Of a DNA stretch of 64,000 nt, positions 1 through 12,700 are shown piece by piece. The stretch is taken from NCBI GenBank assembly GCA_900239685.1, contig OENT01000171.1, positions 1 through 64,000 on the forward strand, given 5' to 3'. The stretch comes from Rotaria macrura. Taxonomy: Eukaryota; Rotifera; Eurotatoria; Philodinida; Philodinidae. The notes beneath the pieces were generated by a model that saw nothing but the letters and a program-made list of their open reading frames with translations, ran no database searches and was not told the DNA's origin. Numbering within the stretch: the stretch's first letter is position 1; each line of letters starts with the position of its first letter. The position numbers and the translations under genes are program-made.

Positions 1-165
1 CGTCGCGTTCGCGTTCTTGAGAACCCTGGAACCCGTCGCGTTCGCGTTCGAGGGAACCCGGGAACCCACTGCGTTCGCGTTCGAGGGAACCCGGGAACCC
101 ACTGCGTTCGCGTTCGAGGGAACCCGGGAACCCACTGCGTTCGCGTTCGAGGGAACCCGGGAACC
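1..165. repeat. GC-rich tandem repeat, 33-bp unit
   Basis: A 33-bp unit that begins ACTGCGTTCGCGTTCGAGGG recurs head to tail. Near-identical copies start at about 68, 101 and 134, and a diverged copy lies before 68. The array probably continues left of the window. Its composition (CG-rich, repeated TTCGCG and GGGAACCCGGG) is unlike the AT-rich surroundings. The GGGTTCCC/GGGAACCC parts are themselves palindromic. No coding potential was seen. It is a satellite or minisatellite; a centromeric or subtelomeric role cannot be judged from the window. Confidence 0.85.
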
Positions 166-216
166 GATAGCGACTTACTCCAAATAAGAATCAAAATATA
201 TCTACATATTATTTGA

Positions 217-290
217 AACTCAAAAACAATTCCTACTGTTTTTGAGTTGCGTTCGCGTTCGCGTTCGAGGGAACCCGGGCGAACGCGAAC
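217..290. repeat. Fold-back at the satellite edge
   Basis: Bases 217-228 (AACTCAAAAACA) are the exact reverse complement of 237-248 (TGTTTTTGAGTT), giving a 12-bp perfect stem with an 8-base loop. Directly after it, about 249-290, a further piece of the satellite (CGTTCGCGTTCGAGGG) is followed by its inverse CGAACGCGAAC, making a second GC-rich hairpin. The satellite is therefore present in both orientations around a small palindrome. This could be a rearrangement scar or a fold-back element end. Confidence 0.7.
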
Positions 291-299
291 TGCGACGCC

Positions 300-3200
300 G
301 CTACTGTTGAGAAACGCTATATTTTTATAAATCGCCTTTCTTCAAAGTATTCTGTTATACGTGTCAAACTATTTTGGAATCTGGTGGACAGTCATAACTG
401 CTTTAGAAAATGAGGGGAAAATGATCATGTATCGACTGGCAGCATCAAAATGAACTGATTCATACTCAGTCGGCTGTCCAATTACGATTGTCTAATTTTT
501 TCTGGCATCTATTATTTCGTATTAGTAGTCTTGAATCGTCAAGATCGATGCTGAAAAATAATTTGTTTAACAAGATTTGAGAGAACATTATGTTTTCCAC
601 GGGTTTGCAAACTTTTCAACGTTCTTCCTGGTACTGATCGATAGGAATAGAAGACTTGAAATTGACACTCATCAGTAATAATAGTTGTACTTTGGAAAAT
701 CGCACCTTTTAAACTCAAATTTGTTTCGAATTACAAGAAATTTGAGTGCCACAGATCTATTGGGAAAAGATTCTTTGCATAGATTTTACGACTTTTAGTT
801 CAAAACTGTATTTTACAAATTTCTCTACTAAGATCCTGAAACATACATTAAAAGACGCATGATTTCGTGAGATAGTTAAAGTGTTGACGCGATCCTTCTT
901 TGAATTATAATTTCCCACAAGTTTTCATCTTTGTAATAGGGTCTGAAGGAAGATTCAGTTGACGTTTATCTTCTCAGCATAGCATCGACAACAAGGAGAA
1001 CTTCTTGACAGCGAAAAATTGACGAATCTTTTCAACGTGATATTCTCTATTGTTTAGCATATAAAGAAAAATAGCTAAACTACGATAAATAGGAGAAAAA
1101 AAGAATCAAGACTTTGTGCAAATTATTCTGTGACACCCGTTAGTCAAAAAATAAAAGAATGCGCGCGTCTGTCTTCACCTGACTGTCATTTATGAATATC
1201 CCATGTTGAAAAATGACTCGAAAAATCTGATTAAATTTGATTTTGCAAAGAAAAATTGATTATAATCCTCAATACCAGATTAATTTCAATGAAATGCTCA
1301 ATTAAAACCGATTTTCATGTTTTCTAATTAATTAAAATCCATTTTAATCAGAGCAATCCCCTAAATCAATTAAAAATTGCATAGATTCGGATTGATTTCG
1401 TAAATAATCAATTAACATCCATTCCATCCATGAAAATCAAAGTAACCGATTAAAAATCACATCTATTTTAATCGATTGTAGGAATAATCGGTTAAAATTC
1501 ATTTAGTCCGCATAAATTAAAGTGATTAATTACACGAATATTTGATTGAAGGTCATCTGTGGGTTAAACTGAAATGGTCCATGAAAATATAATCTGTCGT
1601 AGTCATTTTCATGAAATATGTGAAGAAATAAATCGAAAGAGGTATTCTTTTTGATTGATTCGATGAGTGGTTCCTGGATTGTTTTTTTCTCAAACCATTG
1701 TAAATGTAGTCTTTATCTTGGCTTCGTTGTGATTACAAGTTAGCTGATATCGGATATGTTCGGGCTCTATTTCATGTGTATATATGTGTGCATGTTCATG
1801 AAATGTTTTAGCGATTGAGGTGTTTTAGAGAAAAGAACGTTTTTTAAAGCGAGTTAAATGTAGTCTTTAATCGAGTATTTTATAACCTACGAATTAAGAG
1901 AAATGCTAAGAAAACGGAAATCCATTCATTTTTTTGTATCCGAACCTCCTTTGCGTGTGATGGCTCGTCAACTGTGAAACTCAACTTTCAAATCAATTTT
2001 CGGAGAAAAAGAAAATCGTTAGCAATTGCATATTTGTTAATGTGCCTAATGAAAATTTCAAGAAAAAATACTTGCTAGACTGCAACCGTCCTGCCAATAA
2101 AGCTAAATATGCAAAATCCGTTCTTAAATGGCTAAATTCTAATATTCCACACAGAATAATCAACTTTAATCATTTTTCTACTATAATCCATTTTAATTGA
2201 TTTCTGATTTAATTGCACCATCTCAATTGGAAACAACTTAAATAGGGGTTCCACCTTAACTGTATTAGAGCTATCATGGTTAACACTCAACTAATTGATA
2301 CTATGCGGAATCTAAAAACGTCATTGAAAAATATGGGTTTTGTAAGTTCGAATCCCGGGAACAGCGCATATTTTCGATACGATCCTGTTGAAATTCTCGG
2401 GATTTGATTGGATCCTATTGGGTAGTGTCTTCCTTGGTTGGTTTAGCTTAGACTTGAGATTCAAGATTGCATACATAGTTGAAACTTGGGACTTGGATTT
2501 GGACGTGGGCTTTGATTCTTATCTAAAAATGACTCCAATTTCGGAGTCGCGCTACATTGAGACCAAATCGCAATTCTAAATCCAAGCAATTGCACATCAT
2601 GTTATAAAACTGCAGATTCTTTTCACGTTTCTGAGACTATCTTTAAAAGCCTTATCATATTTGGGTAGCTGAAAACCAAACTCAAAAACAAGTTCCAATT
2701 CAAATCGCCGTCGAGAACAACCCAAATATTTTTATGCCAAATCCGCAAGGTTCGGATTTGTTGCATTCAGAGTTTCTCTGCAAGTTACGTCAAGTATTGA
2801 CGTACGATATTTGTAATATTAGATTATGTTTACGCGGTCTTTCTAGATGTCTTCAAAAAAGTATAAGAGATCGTATGTAGATGGTTTTATCTAGTAGAAT
2901 TCCTATTCCAATGTGCGGTGTACGCTTTACGGAATGTACTATTGGTTTAATTTCTGATCTGATTCTTAAAAGCTTGTAAAAATCATTCATTGAATCTTGA
3001 AATGATCTGATCGTTTGATTATTTACGTTGTTAGATATTGATCTTATATTATACAAAATCATTGTACTGGAAAACACATTTGCGGTATAATTGATTATAT
3101 AGCGTTTTTATCATAAAAGGTGAAAGACTGTCAGGTTTTTCGTTCCTTCTTTTGTCTCTGTTACAATAGGACTTTCTTCGATGACAATATAGAGCATAAA

Positions 3201-3854
3201 ATGCAATAAATAATGTGAACGCTCTTCATGACATTGTTTAATCGTAAGTACAGGAGCAGATACGAAGTAATCCTGTTTTTTTTGTATGTAGAGGATTTTA
3301 AATAAATACAGTTCATGGTATAAATCTTCATGAATTATCATTTTAATAGATGAGGCCATTGATTACAAGAACTAACAGTAAATAAATAGCCTGTGAAGTG
3401 TGAGTTTTCCATCGTAGATTCTCATGATCTGTTATTCTAAGTTGAAGTATAGTGAGAGCATCTTACTACGTAAATGACTTATTTTCCTCAGTGTACAAAC
3501 TAGCTTAAGGCATAAATGTTTTCTGTATCACCTTATTCAGTACTAATGCTTTTGTTTTAGTTATTTTGATGAATTATTAAGTAGCGTACAAAACTTTCAT
3601 ATCATATTTTTAATTGATTAATAATAATGTGTTCAGTTGTTCAAGACAATGTGTGTAATATGTTGTGCCTATCTGATGAATTTTTGCAATGTAGAATCGT
3701 ACAAATTTCGAATTTGTTCATTTATTTTTATTCTACTTCAAACAAAATGGCATATTTAGTTTTACTGGAATAACTTGTCATGTCACAACTAATCAACAAT
3801 ATATGAAGTATAATAAAAAAAAAGAAGTAAAATACACATAGAAAATAGTTAGTT
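300..3854. other. Non-coding stretch with AT-rich degenerate array
   Basis: No recognisable gene was found. From about 1220 to 1530, and again near 2160-2210, variants of ATTAAAATC/GATTTTAAT recur irregularly on both strands (for example AATTAAAATCCATTTTAATC), a degenerate repeat rich in TTAAT half-palindromes. Two open frames on the minus strand (about 3359-3111 and 3077-2853, 82 and 74 codons) have no recognised similarity and no convincing splice sites between them. They could be remnants or chance. Confidence 0.5.
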
Positions 3855-4602
3855 TTATTGGTTAGCGATTAATTTTAATTCGCATTTCATTTCATTTATC
3901 TCAATATCATGTCTGGTCTCCAATTTGTCGATAGTCGATGAGTGAATATCGCTTAGATAGTTAAGTTTTGAATCAAAGCTTGTTTTCAGATTATAGAGTT
4001 CACTTCGAAAATGATCAGTGAGTTTATTAAATACATTCATAGGTATTGTGTGTGGTTGATGAATGACATGATGGCAAAGTTCATCCATTTCAAAGGATTG
4101 CTGTTGAATGCAACCGGTAATCATCTTTGAATGTATACATAATTCTTTTTGATGTAATAATCTATTAAGGTTAGTAAACAGAGAACGAAATTGAAAACGA
4201 TATGCTTCATGACATACAAGGTAAACTAAAGAAAGCTTACCTCAAACTTTCAATATCTGCAATGCTTTTTTGCAAAACATTGGTTACATAAGTAGACAAA
4301 TCTTGGACAGTGCGTTGCATCGATTCTGTATGACGTTGAATAAGAGATTGAATTTCATCTTGAAATCGTTGTTGTAGTAAACATGATTGTTCATTGAATT
4401 CATTATTGTTACGAACAGCCAGTTGAGCTTGTAATTGTTTAACTTGACATTGAAGAACATATTTTTCTAATTGAAGATTTTCTATTATTTGATTATGTTG
4501 TTTATTTTGTTCTTCGTTAATATTTTCGGCGTCAAGTTTCTTTTTATCTTGATATTGTTCATCTGGTGTAATGACAACAATAAGATCTGGTGGATTCTCC
4601 AT
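3855..4602 (-). CDS. Glutamine-rich coiled-coil protein, two exons
   Basis: The predicted protein has 222 residues. Exon 1 is 4602-4241 and exon 2 is 4161-3855. The 79-bp intron has donor GTAAGC, a TACTAAC branch-like motif and acceptor TAATAG, and it preserves phase (AG|A). The start is the ATG at 4602, just downstream of stop codons. After a short hydrophobic and acidic N-terminus (about residues 5-20), residues 30-120 are rich in Q, E and L with heptad-like spacing, including a QLQAQL segment, and look like a coiled coil. Exon 2 adds another helical stretch with many E, D, L and K, ending in ELKLIANQ. No catalytic motif or named domain was recognised, so a scaffold or self-assembling protein is inference only. 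No obvious operon-like partner; a Pmp3 gene lies upstream on the same strand. Confidence 0.6.
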
Positions 4603-5214
4603 CTAAATTAACATAAGGAATATTCAATGTTCAATCAATGAGAAGGCAAACAGAAAATGTGTACACGGACGAAAGAAGGAGTAAGAACATGCTTTTTTCT
4701 TTTTTTTCATTCTGCCCGCTTACTTTTGAGACTAGCTACTTACCTATTTTTCCCCTAATACAACAATACTAACTCACCATCACAAGTAGACCCTAACAAT
4801 TCCATTCATTATTCTTTTCTTTTCCATTCAGGTAATATTTTTTTTCGATGTTCTTTTCTTCTTCTCCTCGTTCTCATGAATCTCATCTATAGTAGTCAAA
4901 CACAAAATGCAACTACTAATCTTTTTTTCTTTTCATACTATGATGTCATTGGCACGGCTTCTCCTTTTTATAGAAGAAGAGCAAACGTTGAAGATCAACG
5001 AGATGGAAACAATCGTAAGCTGACGAATAATTTATTTGAGATGATCAATGTTACGAATGGATTATGAGAATTCTTATAACTAACTTTTTCAAACAAATAC
5101 TGAAACACATTTTTGATTCTTTATGACAATTTTATATTGAAGACATTAAACTTCAACAATACGAAATACACAATTTCAACATGACGAATTTATTATTATA
5201 CGTAGTAATTAAAC
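4603..5214. other. Intergenic, nothing recognised
   Basis: AT-rich spacer between the coiled-coil gene and the first Pmp3 gene, with pyrimidine-rich tracts (about 4690-4870) that may belong to the promoter or 5' leader of the coiled-coil gene. A 63-codon plus-strand frame at 4876-5067 has no support. Confidence 0.4.
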
Positions 5215-5504
5215 TTATTGATTTCTGCAATACCACACTACATATAATGCATGAACAATGCCAGGAATAAAACCACACAGAGTCAGCAAAATATTTAGTA
5301 GGAATGATTCTGCACATCCTTTAAGATACATAGAATTAATTTTCTTTGTACTTGAAAATAATAGTTTCTCGTGTATAAAATCTTACCCATTTCAATTAAT
5401 ACAACAAGCGGTGGTAAGAATATAGATAGTATTGACAGTAAACTAAATTTGAATATATTTACGTATATGATAACAGCTACTATAACTTACCATGTTTCTA
5501 ACAT
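5215..5504 (-). CDS. Pmp3/UPF0057 small hydrophobic membrane protein (copy 1)
   Basis: This 57-residue protein is encoded by three tiny exons: 5504-5491, 5442-5387 and 5318-5215. Both introns (48 and 68 bp) have GTAAG donors and keep phase. The Pmp3 family (PF01679) consists of stress-induced, two-helix plasma-membrane proteolipids that affect membrane potential and ion homeostasis. Family landmarks are visible: the first helix ending IFLPPLVVLIE, the GC turn (MGCAES), and the second helix with NILLTLCGFIPGIVHALYVV. The length equals the usual 50-60 residues. The first exon is only 14 bases (MLETC), which is why a simple reading-frame search misses the gene. Two more family members lie at 43.9 kb and 52.8 kb. 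The identification is firm from the two-helix signature; the physiological role is known only by family. Confidence 0.88.
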
Positions 5505-8500
5505 AATTATGTTTAATTTTACAACATATATGAATGAACAACTAGTTTAGAGTGTGATGTAAGATAATGACTTTTTTTTATTCCACAATATGGACCCATA
5601 TCGATTATAGTACCTCAATAGAAGAATTATGACCGTCATAAAAACTCATCAAACACATTTCATGCTGATATAACCGAAGAGAAAAGGACAAAAAAAGGTT
5701 AAAATAAACGCTAGTAAAACATGATGATGGATCAATACAAAAAAAGTTTGTTATATATAAATATATATTTATACAACAGGATCTCATTAAATCAAAGTTC
5801 CAATAAAATCTATCGATACAGTTTGATCACAATTTTTTATCTGATATTGATCAACTAATGTCAAAAAGATCTTTAAAAAAACAACCTTTGAATTTATTTT
5901 CAATGACTTATACCAAGAATTAAGACAAAACTCTATAGAAGGTGGTATATATCAAAATATGCGACAACTTCAAAAATAAATCTTTCTATAAGTAGACGTC
6001 ACAAATCAATTTTATCAATGAGTGCCCATTGGAATTCATTAATCAATACATGAAATCAAACAATATCGATAGAAGATAGTATGACACTTAAGTCACGAGG
6101 TTTTCTTCAGATGGCAAGACGATGATTCTCATATTGACGATATAGTATATGCTATTCAATTCTTTCGAAGTTTATTTTCATTTAAAAAAATTCCAACACA
6201 AAATCATATTAATCTCGTTTATATTCAACAAAAGTAAACTATTTAGCGTGTAAACAAAGTACGTCATACAGCTGATGGTGTTGAACAAATACAAACTGTA
6301 AGATGGATCTATGTTACTAGTTTATTTTTCATAATCATTTAAGCTGATTAAGTACGACACAAATGTAATCCATCAATATATGCTGATTACTTATTAGCTC
6401 TGTATGAAACAAGTGTAAAAGCGACAAGTGTTGTCTTGATGAAAATATTCTCATTTCCATACGTTCACCCGCAGGAAAAATGTAGGCATCGGCAAGAGAA
6501 AAATACTAACTAAAAATCTCAGTCATTTCTGAACTTGAAGTTTTTAAAGGTTATCAAGATTTTACACAAACGTTCATGTAACAATGTATTTTGCTTCGAC
6601 TATTCTTGTCAATTGAACTGAATGAGACAAGCATATGGTATAATTGAAAGGATGTTTGTTCAATGAATATATGTATATTTGAGATCTATTAAAAGAGTAC
6701 TGATGATTATGAAAAGACAAGAGCACTGGAAGGGTGAAACACAATTAAAACTATTGACGGATCAAAACAATAATCGAATACGTGAATATGGATGAATTGT
6801 TAAGCATTTCTTTTTCTTTATTCCAAACGATAGTTTCAATTTGAAGATAGTAATATAGGAAATTGCAGCATTGAAGAACATAGGCTGCTGTACTTTTGTT
6901 GCAATCTATCAGTCTCTAATAAGTTGTGAAAACTTCTTCTATTGGAATATGAAAACGATTCATTTCAAAATTAAGTTAGAAGAGCTTGTGTAAGCGAATC
7001 TATTAAGTAATAAACAACAATTAACCGTTCGAACGTCAAAAATGATCGAACTGAAGAGAAAATAATACGAAGCATAGAAAGAAAAGAACGACATAGAAAT
7101 CATTGAACAATTCCTATTTGATAGAATAATACACGTTTACTATCAATTGATCATTAGCGACACAAACGTTATACAAAAACTAAGCAATTTTTTTGTGTAT
7201 ATTCGTACTTACTTAAGTTTCTTTCTCACATACATAGATGAATCTCCAATATATAAGTACTTTTCTTATTAATGAAAGGCGATGAGTTTCACTGACAAAT
7301 CTAATTGAATATCAAGACTAAATCGAATTTTAGAAAGTATCCATTCACAAATATGTTTGTTCACTAGAACAGGCTAACAAATAACTGATGATTGATATTA
7401 AACGTAATATGATTGGATGATACAATATCTCATGTTTAACAACCTATTTAAGAATTTTTATTTGGAAAAAATTCCAGTTTTGCTCTAGTATGTAAACGAT
7501 TTGATTATAAGAACTATAGGATTTTTAATCAAACTGAGTAAGATCATACAGAGCATCACGCGAACGTTTCGCTATGGACAAAAGTCACATGAAATAATAA
7601 TCTGTAGTACATTCTGCTGTACATTGAATCAATTATCTTGACTCAATACTCAACTGCAGTTCCGAGATTTACAACTTACGATTTAGATTGATCGGAGTAT
7701 CTAAAAACTTCAATGGAAAAAACGATCTAGCTAAGATATTTTAACAAGGTAGATCAATTGTGACTACCATCACAAGAAATGTTACTAATATTGCCGAAGA
7801 GCTAAAAACCAATTAGATATAGATCGAGGAAGTACAATAGATCAGATTATTAAGAAAAAAGATGAATGTGCAGTTTTGATTATCATAAAAAGCATTTAAA
7901 CTCTTTATATAGCTACACCATCTTGTTTCAAGGCTCTTGTCACAACTGATGCATCTGATTATTATCGAACTCATTCGTATACAGATATCATACTATTGAA
8001 GTTGCTCGACAATCACTAACACAATTCGAAATCACTGGTGAATAACAGGCATTGTAATCTAATTTTGGCAATCTTATTCTAGTTATTGAATTTTTCACCG
8101 TAATCAATTCTGAAACAGCTAATTAGACTTTTTGAATAACTTAAAGAGGCTGGTGATCTATTAAAAATCATTGAAGATTGAAAAAAAAGGTAAACATTTT
8201 TAGAAGAATTCATTATATATTCAAAACTACTATTCATTTCTTCCGTGTCCTCTCGAATAGTAGAAAAATAAATTCATGACGATCATATTAATAATAAGAC
8301 GAACTAACCTTTCTATCTTCGATTAAAATATTTAATTAAATAGACACTGTTCGACGTTTGATACTAATAGTGTTAACAAATCAAATATATTGCTTGTCGT
8401 TGACGCTAGACGACAGTCATGTGATGATGGTGTACTTTTACAAAAATAATAGTGACAGCATTCATTTTTCATCGATAACCAATCCGTACCTTTGATATGG

Positions 8501-9782
8501 CAAGTAAAATGATCATCATATCCACCTATGAAATCTACAAGAGAAAGTGAAACTTTTCCATCGCAATATGTATGTTATGTAGCTTTCCTCTCCGTCTTTT
8601 TTTTCATTCGTATTTTACTTTTAAAATCTCAATAATCTGTATAATTGACGATTCTATGAATTTGCGGGATTTCACAATCCTTGCGTAATAACTACGTAGT
8701 CGAACAATGAAGTTTTCTCTGTTTTTCTCTGTGAGGCAAGAGTATGAAAAAAATTGAAAATTTCTATCAACTACTAGATGATACATGGATGAAAAACGAT
8801 ACATGCATCATGTCTGATCTAAAGCCACTCTAATGATTAGGATGAACATATACGAGAAGAATAAAAATTCTACTTCCGAAATCAATATTTTTACATCGAC
8901 ACGTGATTAGCGCTATGCTTTCGACAACAACATGTATGTATGTATTGATCGAGAATGTAATCAAGACGAAGAAAAGATTCAAGATCATATAATATTAGCT
9001 TATGTTATGAACCGCTTCACTAGACACAAATGTTTTAATGTATACAAAGACAAGCAGAGAACACTATCGCATAAGATTCCTGATTATAGTGGCAGAATTT
9101 GAAGTGCTGAAAATCAAGTATTAGAGAGATGTTAGAGAATTGATAGAAGTTTTCACATTGGTGAAATCGTGAGTATCCTCTTATCTTTGCCATTGAGACC
9201 ATAAGCTATATCAATCACATGGTCAGAAGAAACAAAGATCCTGTACATGCAAATTCGATTTGATGCCAAAAAATGTTTTGTAATTCACTTATAAAAAGTT
9301 GGATTAAGAGAAAAGCGAATTTTCTGCTGTAGACAATCCTGATCTCTTGTAGATTTATCGTTCCACAATCACATTATTTAGAGTACAACAAAATAATACC
9401 CCATGAAGAAAATGATGATACTCGATTGATATCGAATTATTCAATGAGCAAACAAATAGGCAACATATGCTCACAATATGACAATTGACCTTTAATGAAG
9501 TGCATTTTTTTTCTGTGCAAGACTGCAATTAACTTCATAAAGAGCGATGAATTTTGTTTTTCTTTCATCGTCAAATCTTTTTAGGAGACTGCGACATCTT
9601 TACATTTCTTGATAATAATTATATGTGATCGACGACCAACATGTCTCGCATTGTTTTATTGGATCTTATTCGAATAATAAATACTAGATTTACGAAATTT
9701 CGTTTATTTCTCATTCTCGGGTACTGTATACGTTTTAGAACTTTTAAATAATAATTAAAAAGAACGTATCGAATTCGAAATC
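5505..9782. other. 4.3-kb stretch without recognisable genes
   Basis: AT-rich sequence dense in stops in all frames. No exon chain with splice signals, RNA gene or mobile-element protein could be supported. Short frames at 5605-5787 and 8604-8804 look random. The last 100 bases probably hold the promoter and leader of the downstream large gene. Confidence 0.4.
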
Positions 9783-12700
9783 ATGGCACAAGACAATGTT
9801 CAACTGTGTCTTCAAGAATTACTTAATAAAGAATTATCATCTTCATCAAATGAAAAACCTCAAGTTATATCTGCCTATGGTCGTTTAATTGATATTCTTC
9901 AAACACCAGAAACGATTCAGCAATTACAACGATGTCATGACTTGCTCTTTGAATGTATATCTCAAATTATTCTCACATCATTTAATCAATATTTTCATAA
10001 TGATGAATTGCGTTCTTTGCTTGAATCAGCTTCGAACGCATGCGTTTTATCAATGTCACAAAATCAAATTATTGATAGTTGGTTACAAAACATAGAAGAA
10101 CGTACATTTGAAAAACCAGATCAGAATGATTATGACGAGGACGATGATGATGATTTATATGAAGATGCTACCGATGGTGAAGAAGAAGAAGAAGAAAACC
10201 AAAAGATAGTTAAATCACAACATAATAATAATAATAAATCAAGTCCAAGTCGAATTTATCAACGTCAACAAAAAAAAGTTGTCACAGATAATTTATCTCG
10301 TCATGATTCGGATTCAATTATAATAGCACAGAAAAGTCGATCATGGAAAAGTATATAATAGAAAATATTTTCATTGTTGACATATTTTGAATTATTATAG
10401 AACCGATATCGAATCAACCTCCTAATTCAATAGAACCATCACAAGAAAAAAAACACAGTAGATAAAAGTTTTTTATTTTGCTCTTTTTTTGCTAGGAATA
10501 GCTTATTCAAACATGCTTTAGTTGCATTAAAGGAACAAGACTTCTAACTTTAGATAGTATCAAGAAAAACCTTTGTAATATTACTCTTCAATCATGACCG
10601 AAGTGTAAATTTAATAAGAGTATGAGCTGTATATATAGTCAAATTTGAAGCTAGTTTTGGCATCATGTTTTGTAAAATATTAGATGTATCAATTAATATT
10701 TCTAATAATCGAAAAATCTGCAGTTAGAACGAAATGATGAAATATAGCTTCTGCTCAATCTGAATGTAATGCGTTGTTCAAAGTAGGACTGGATGAAAAA
10801 AAAGACTGTATGTTTGCATAGTTATGTTCCGTCATTTTCCTAACGGAAATTTACGACTCACATTTCCATTATCATAATTTTGATATTTAAACTGTGTGTG
10901 TTTCATTGTCAATCTATCAGATTCAATCATTTTTATCAAATGACTCAATTTGAATACTCTGAAAAATTAGATAATTTCACTGTTTGATCCATGAAGAAAA
11001 ATCTTTCGAATATAAGCTTTTATCGAACAGTCAAACTAGCTACTAACGTGAATTGAACTACATGTATTGTTTGAGAATGCACTTGTCAAATTTTCTAATC
11101 TAACGGGTTTCAGTTTAGACTACTAGGGGGTTATCGATTCTTGCTGATGAAGGATAATCATTTATTTCGACATCATTGTCATGTAAAACTATCGCTGTGG
11201 GTTCATATTTTGGAGTTAATAGAAATATACTTTTGGATGTACCGTTCATAATCGATGGTAGAATCCTTAATATAAATAATGATAGCATTTCACTTGAACA
11301 TTCAGCAAACTGAACCATCGATTTTCGAAGAAATTTTTCTTTTTATTGGCTATCATCTCTTACATCAGTTTTAGAGAGACTTCAAGCCCATATTCTGTCA
11401 TTCGGTGAGTTATAGTCTCTGTGGATATCAAATGTTTGCTCTTGCAACCTTAGGAATTACGTTGTATCCTCGTTTCGACATCGGAGCCTTCAATGATAAA
11501 AAATGGAGAGAATATAATGTGATACTCAATGAATACTAGTTCGAGAAATATCTAGCTCATTAACCAAGTGTTTCGAGTTGACAATTGTCATTTCCGGTTT
11601 AAACTAATCATCACGTCTTACACAGACTATGCTATTTAAATAATCTTTGATTGATCAGGGGATCTAAACAGTTGAATAGTACTTCCATATGATGTAGATC
11701 GTTCATTATCGTTTGATAGCTCGATATTTTACGTTGCCATTTAAATCTCGCAATGTTTCTGACGAACTTTGAGTTTTCTTGTATTTTAGATTAAAATGAC
11801 GAGTTTTGAACAGCTTGTTTTTTCAATATTGAGAAAAAGATACGAATAAATAAACGATCCAATCAATACTCAATTTTGTGTAGAGCATGAGATGGATAAT
11901 ATTTTTGAAAAAAAACCAACACATGATGTGTGATGATCGATAATAACTGAGATATCATCGAACTACAAAAAGTGTCATGCGTCATGGCCAATTCGTCGTA
12001 TCAGCTGTTGGAAATATCTAGTCATTTAAATAGAAAGGCTTATGATAAAATTTTGTAGAGTTGATACACCACAAGCTTTATTTCTTTTACTAGTAACTCC
12101 GTTGGAAAGAAGTTCCCCGAAAGTTGAATTTTCGGAAAAGTTCATCATTTCGATAATGCATGTGTCGTTATTGTTCGAATTGATTTTACTTGCATATCAT
12201 TTTATGAGTAGATCATCAAAATTCTGAACGAAGTTCTATTAGCGAGGCTTCGAATCGTGAAGGTGCTCATCGAAAAGCACGAGGCAATATTAACACCAAT
12301 TATCATGGCAGAACACCAGAAGGATGTCGAGCACCTGCGTTCAATAATAAATATGGAGTCAATCTTCGACTATGTATGTTACACGAGTATATCAGTTTTC
12401 TATTTTTGAAATGTAAAAATTGATATAACCTAGATGATTGCTACATTTGTGGTGAATACGGTCATGTACAATATGATTGTCCTATGAAACAAGGAAAATC
12501 GAAATTGGTGTCCGCCATGAACGTTCGCACAAATTTGAAAAATGGAAAACAAGAAAATCCGTCGCATTCTTCGTCATCAGTGGCATTTATGGAAGCAATA
12601 CTTAGTGAAAAAGATGAAAATAAAATCCAAGAAGTTTACAATCATTCAACAAAATTAATCGGTGGTTGTCAAACTGTGGGAGAACGAAGCAAAACATTCG

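Noticed and set aside
2343..2358. AGTTCGAATCCCGGG resembles a Pol III B box (tRNA or SINE)
   Set aside because: No pairing T-arm stem (TGTAA opposite CCCGG), no A box at the right distance and no cloverleaf upstream.
2853..3359. Two consecutive minus-strand open frames of 82 and 74 codons
   Set aside because: No family similarity, no convincing donor between them; cannot be told from chance or a remnant.
4876..5067. 63-codon plus-strand frame
   Set aside because: Starts in a pyrimidine-rich promoter-like tract and has no splice or family support.
12437..12478. Zinc knuckle as sign of an LTR retrotransposon Gag
   Set aside because: No reverse transcriptase, integrase, protease or LTRs nearby; the domain is embedded in a phased multi-exon gene.
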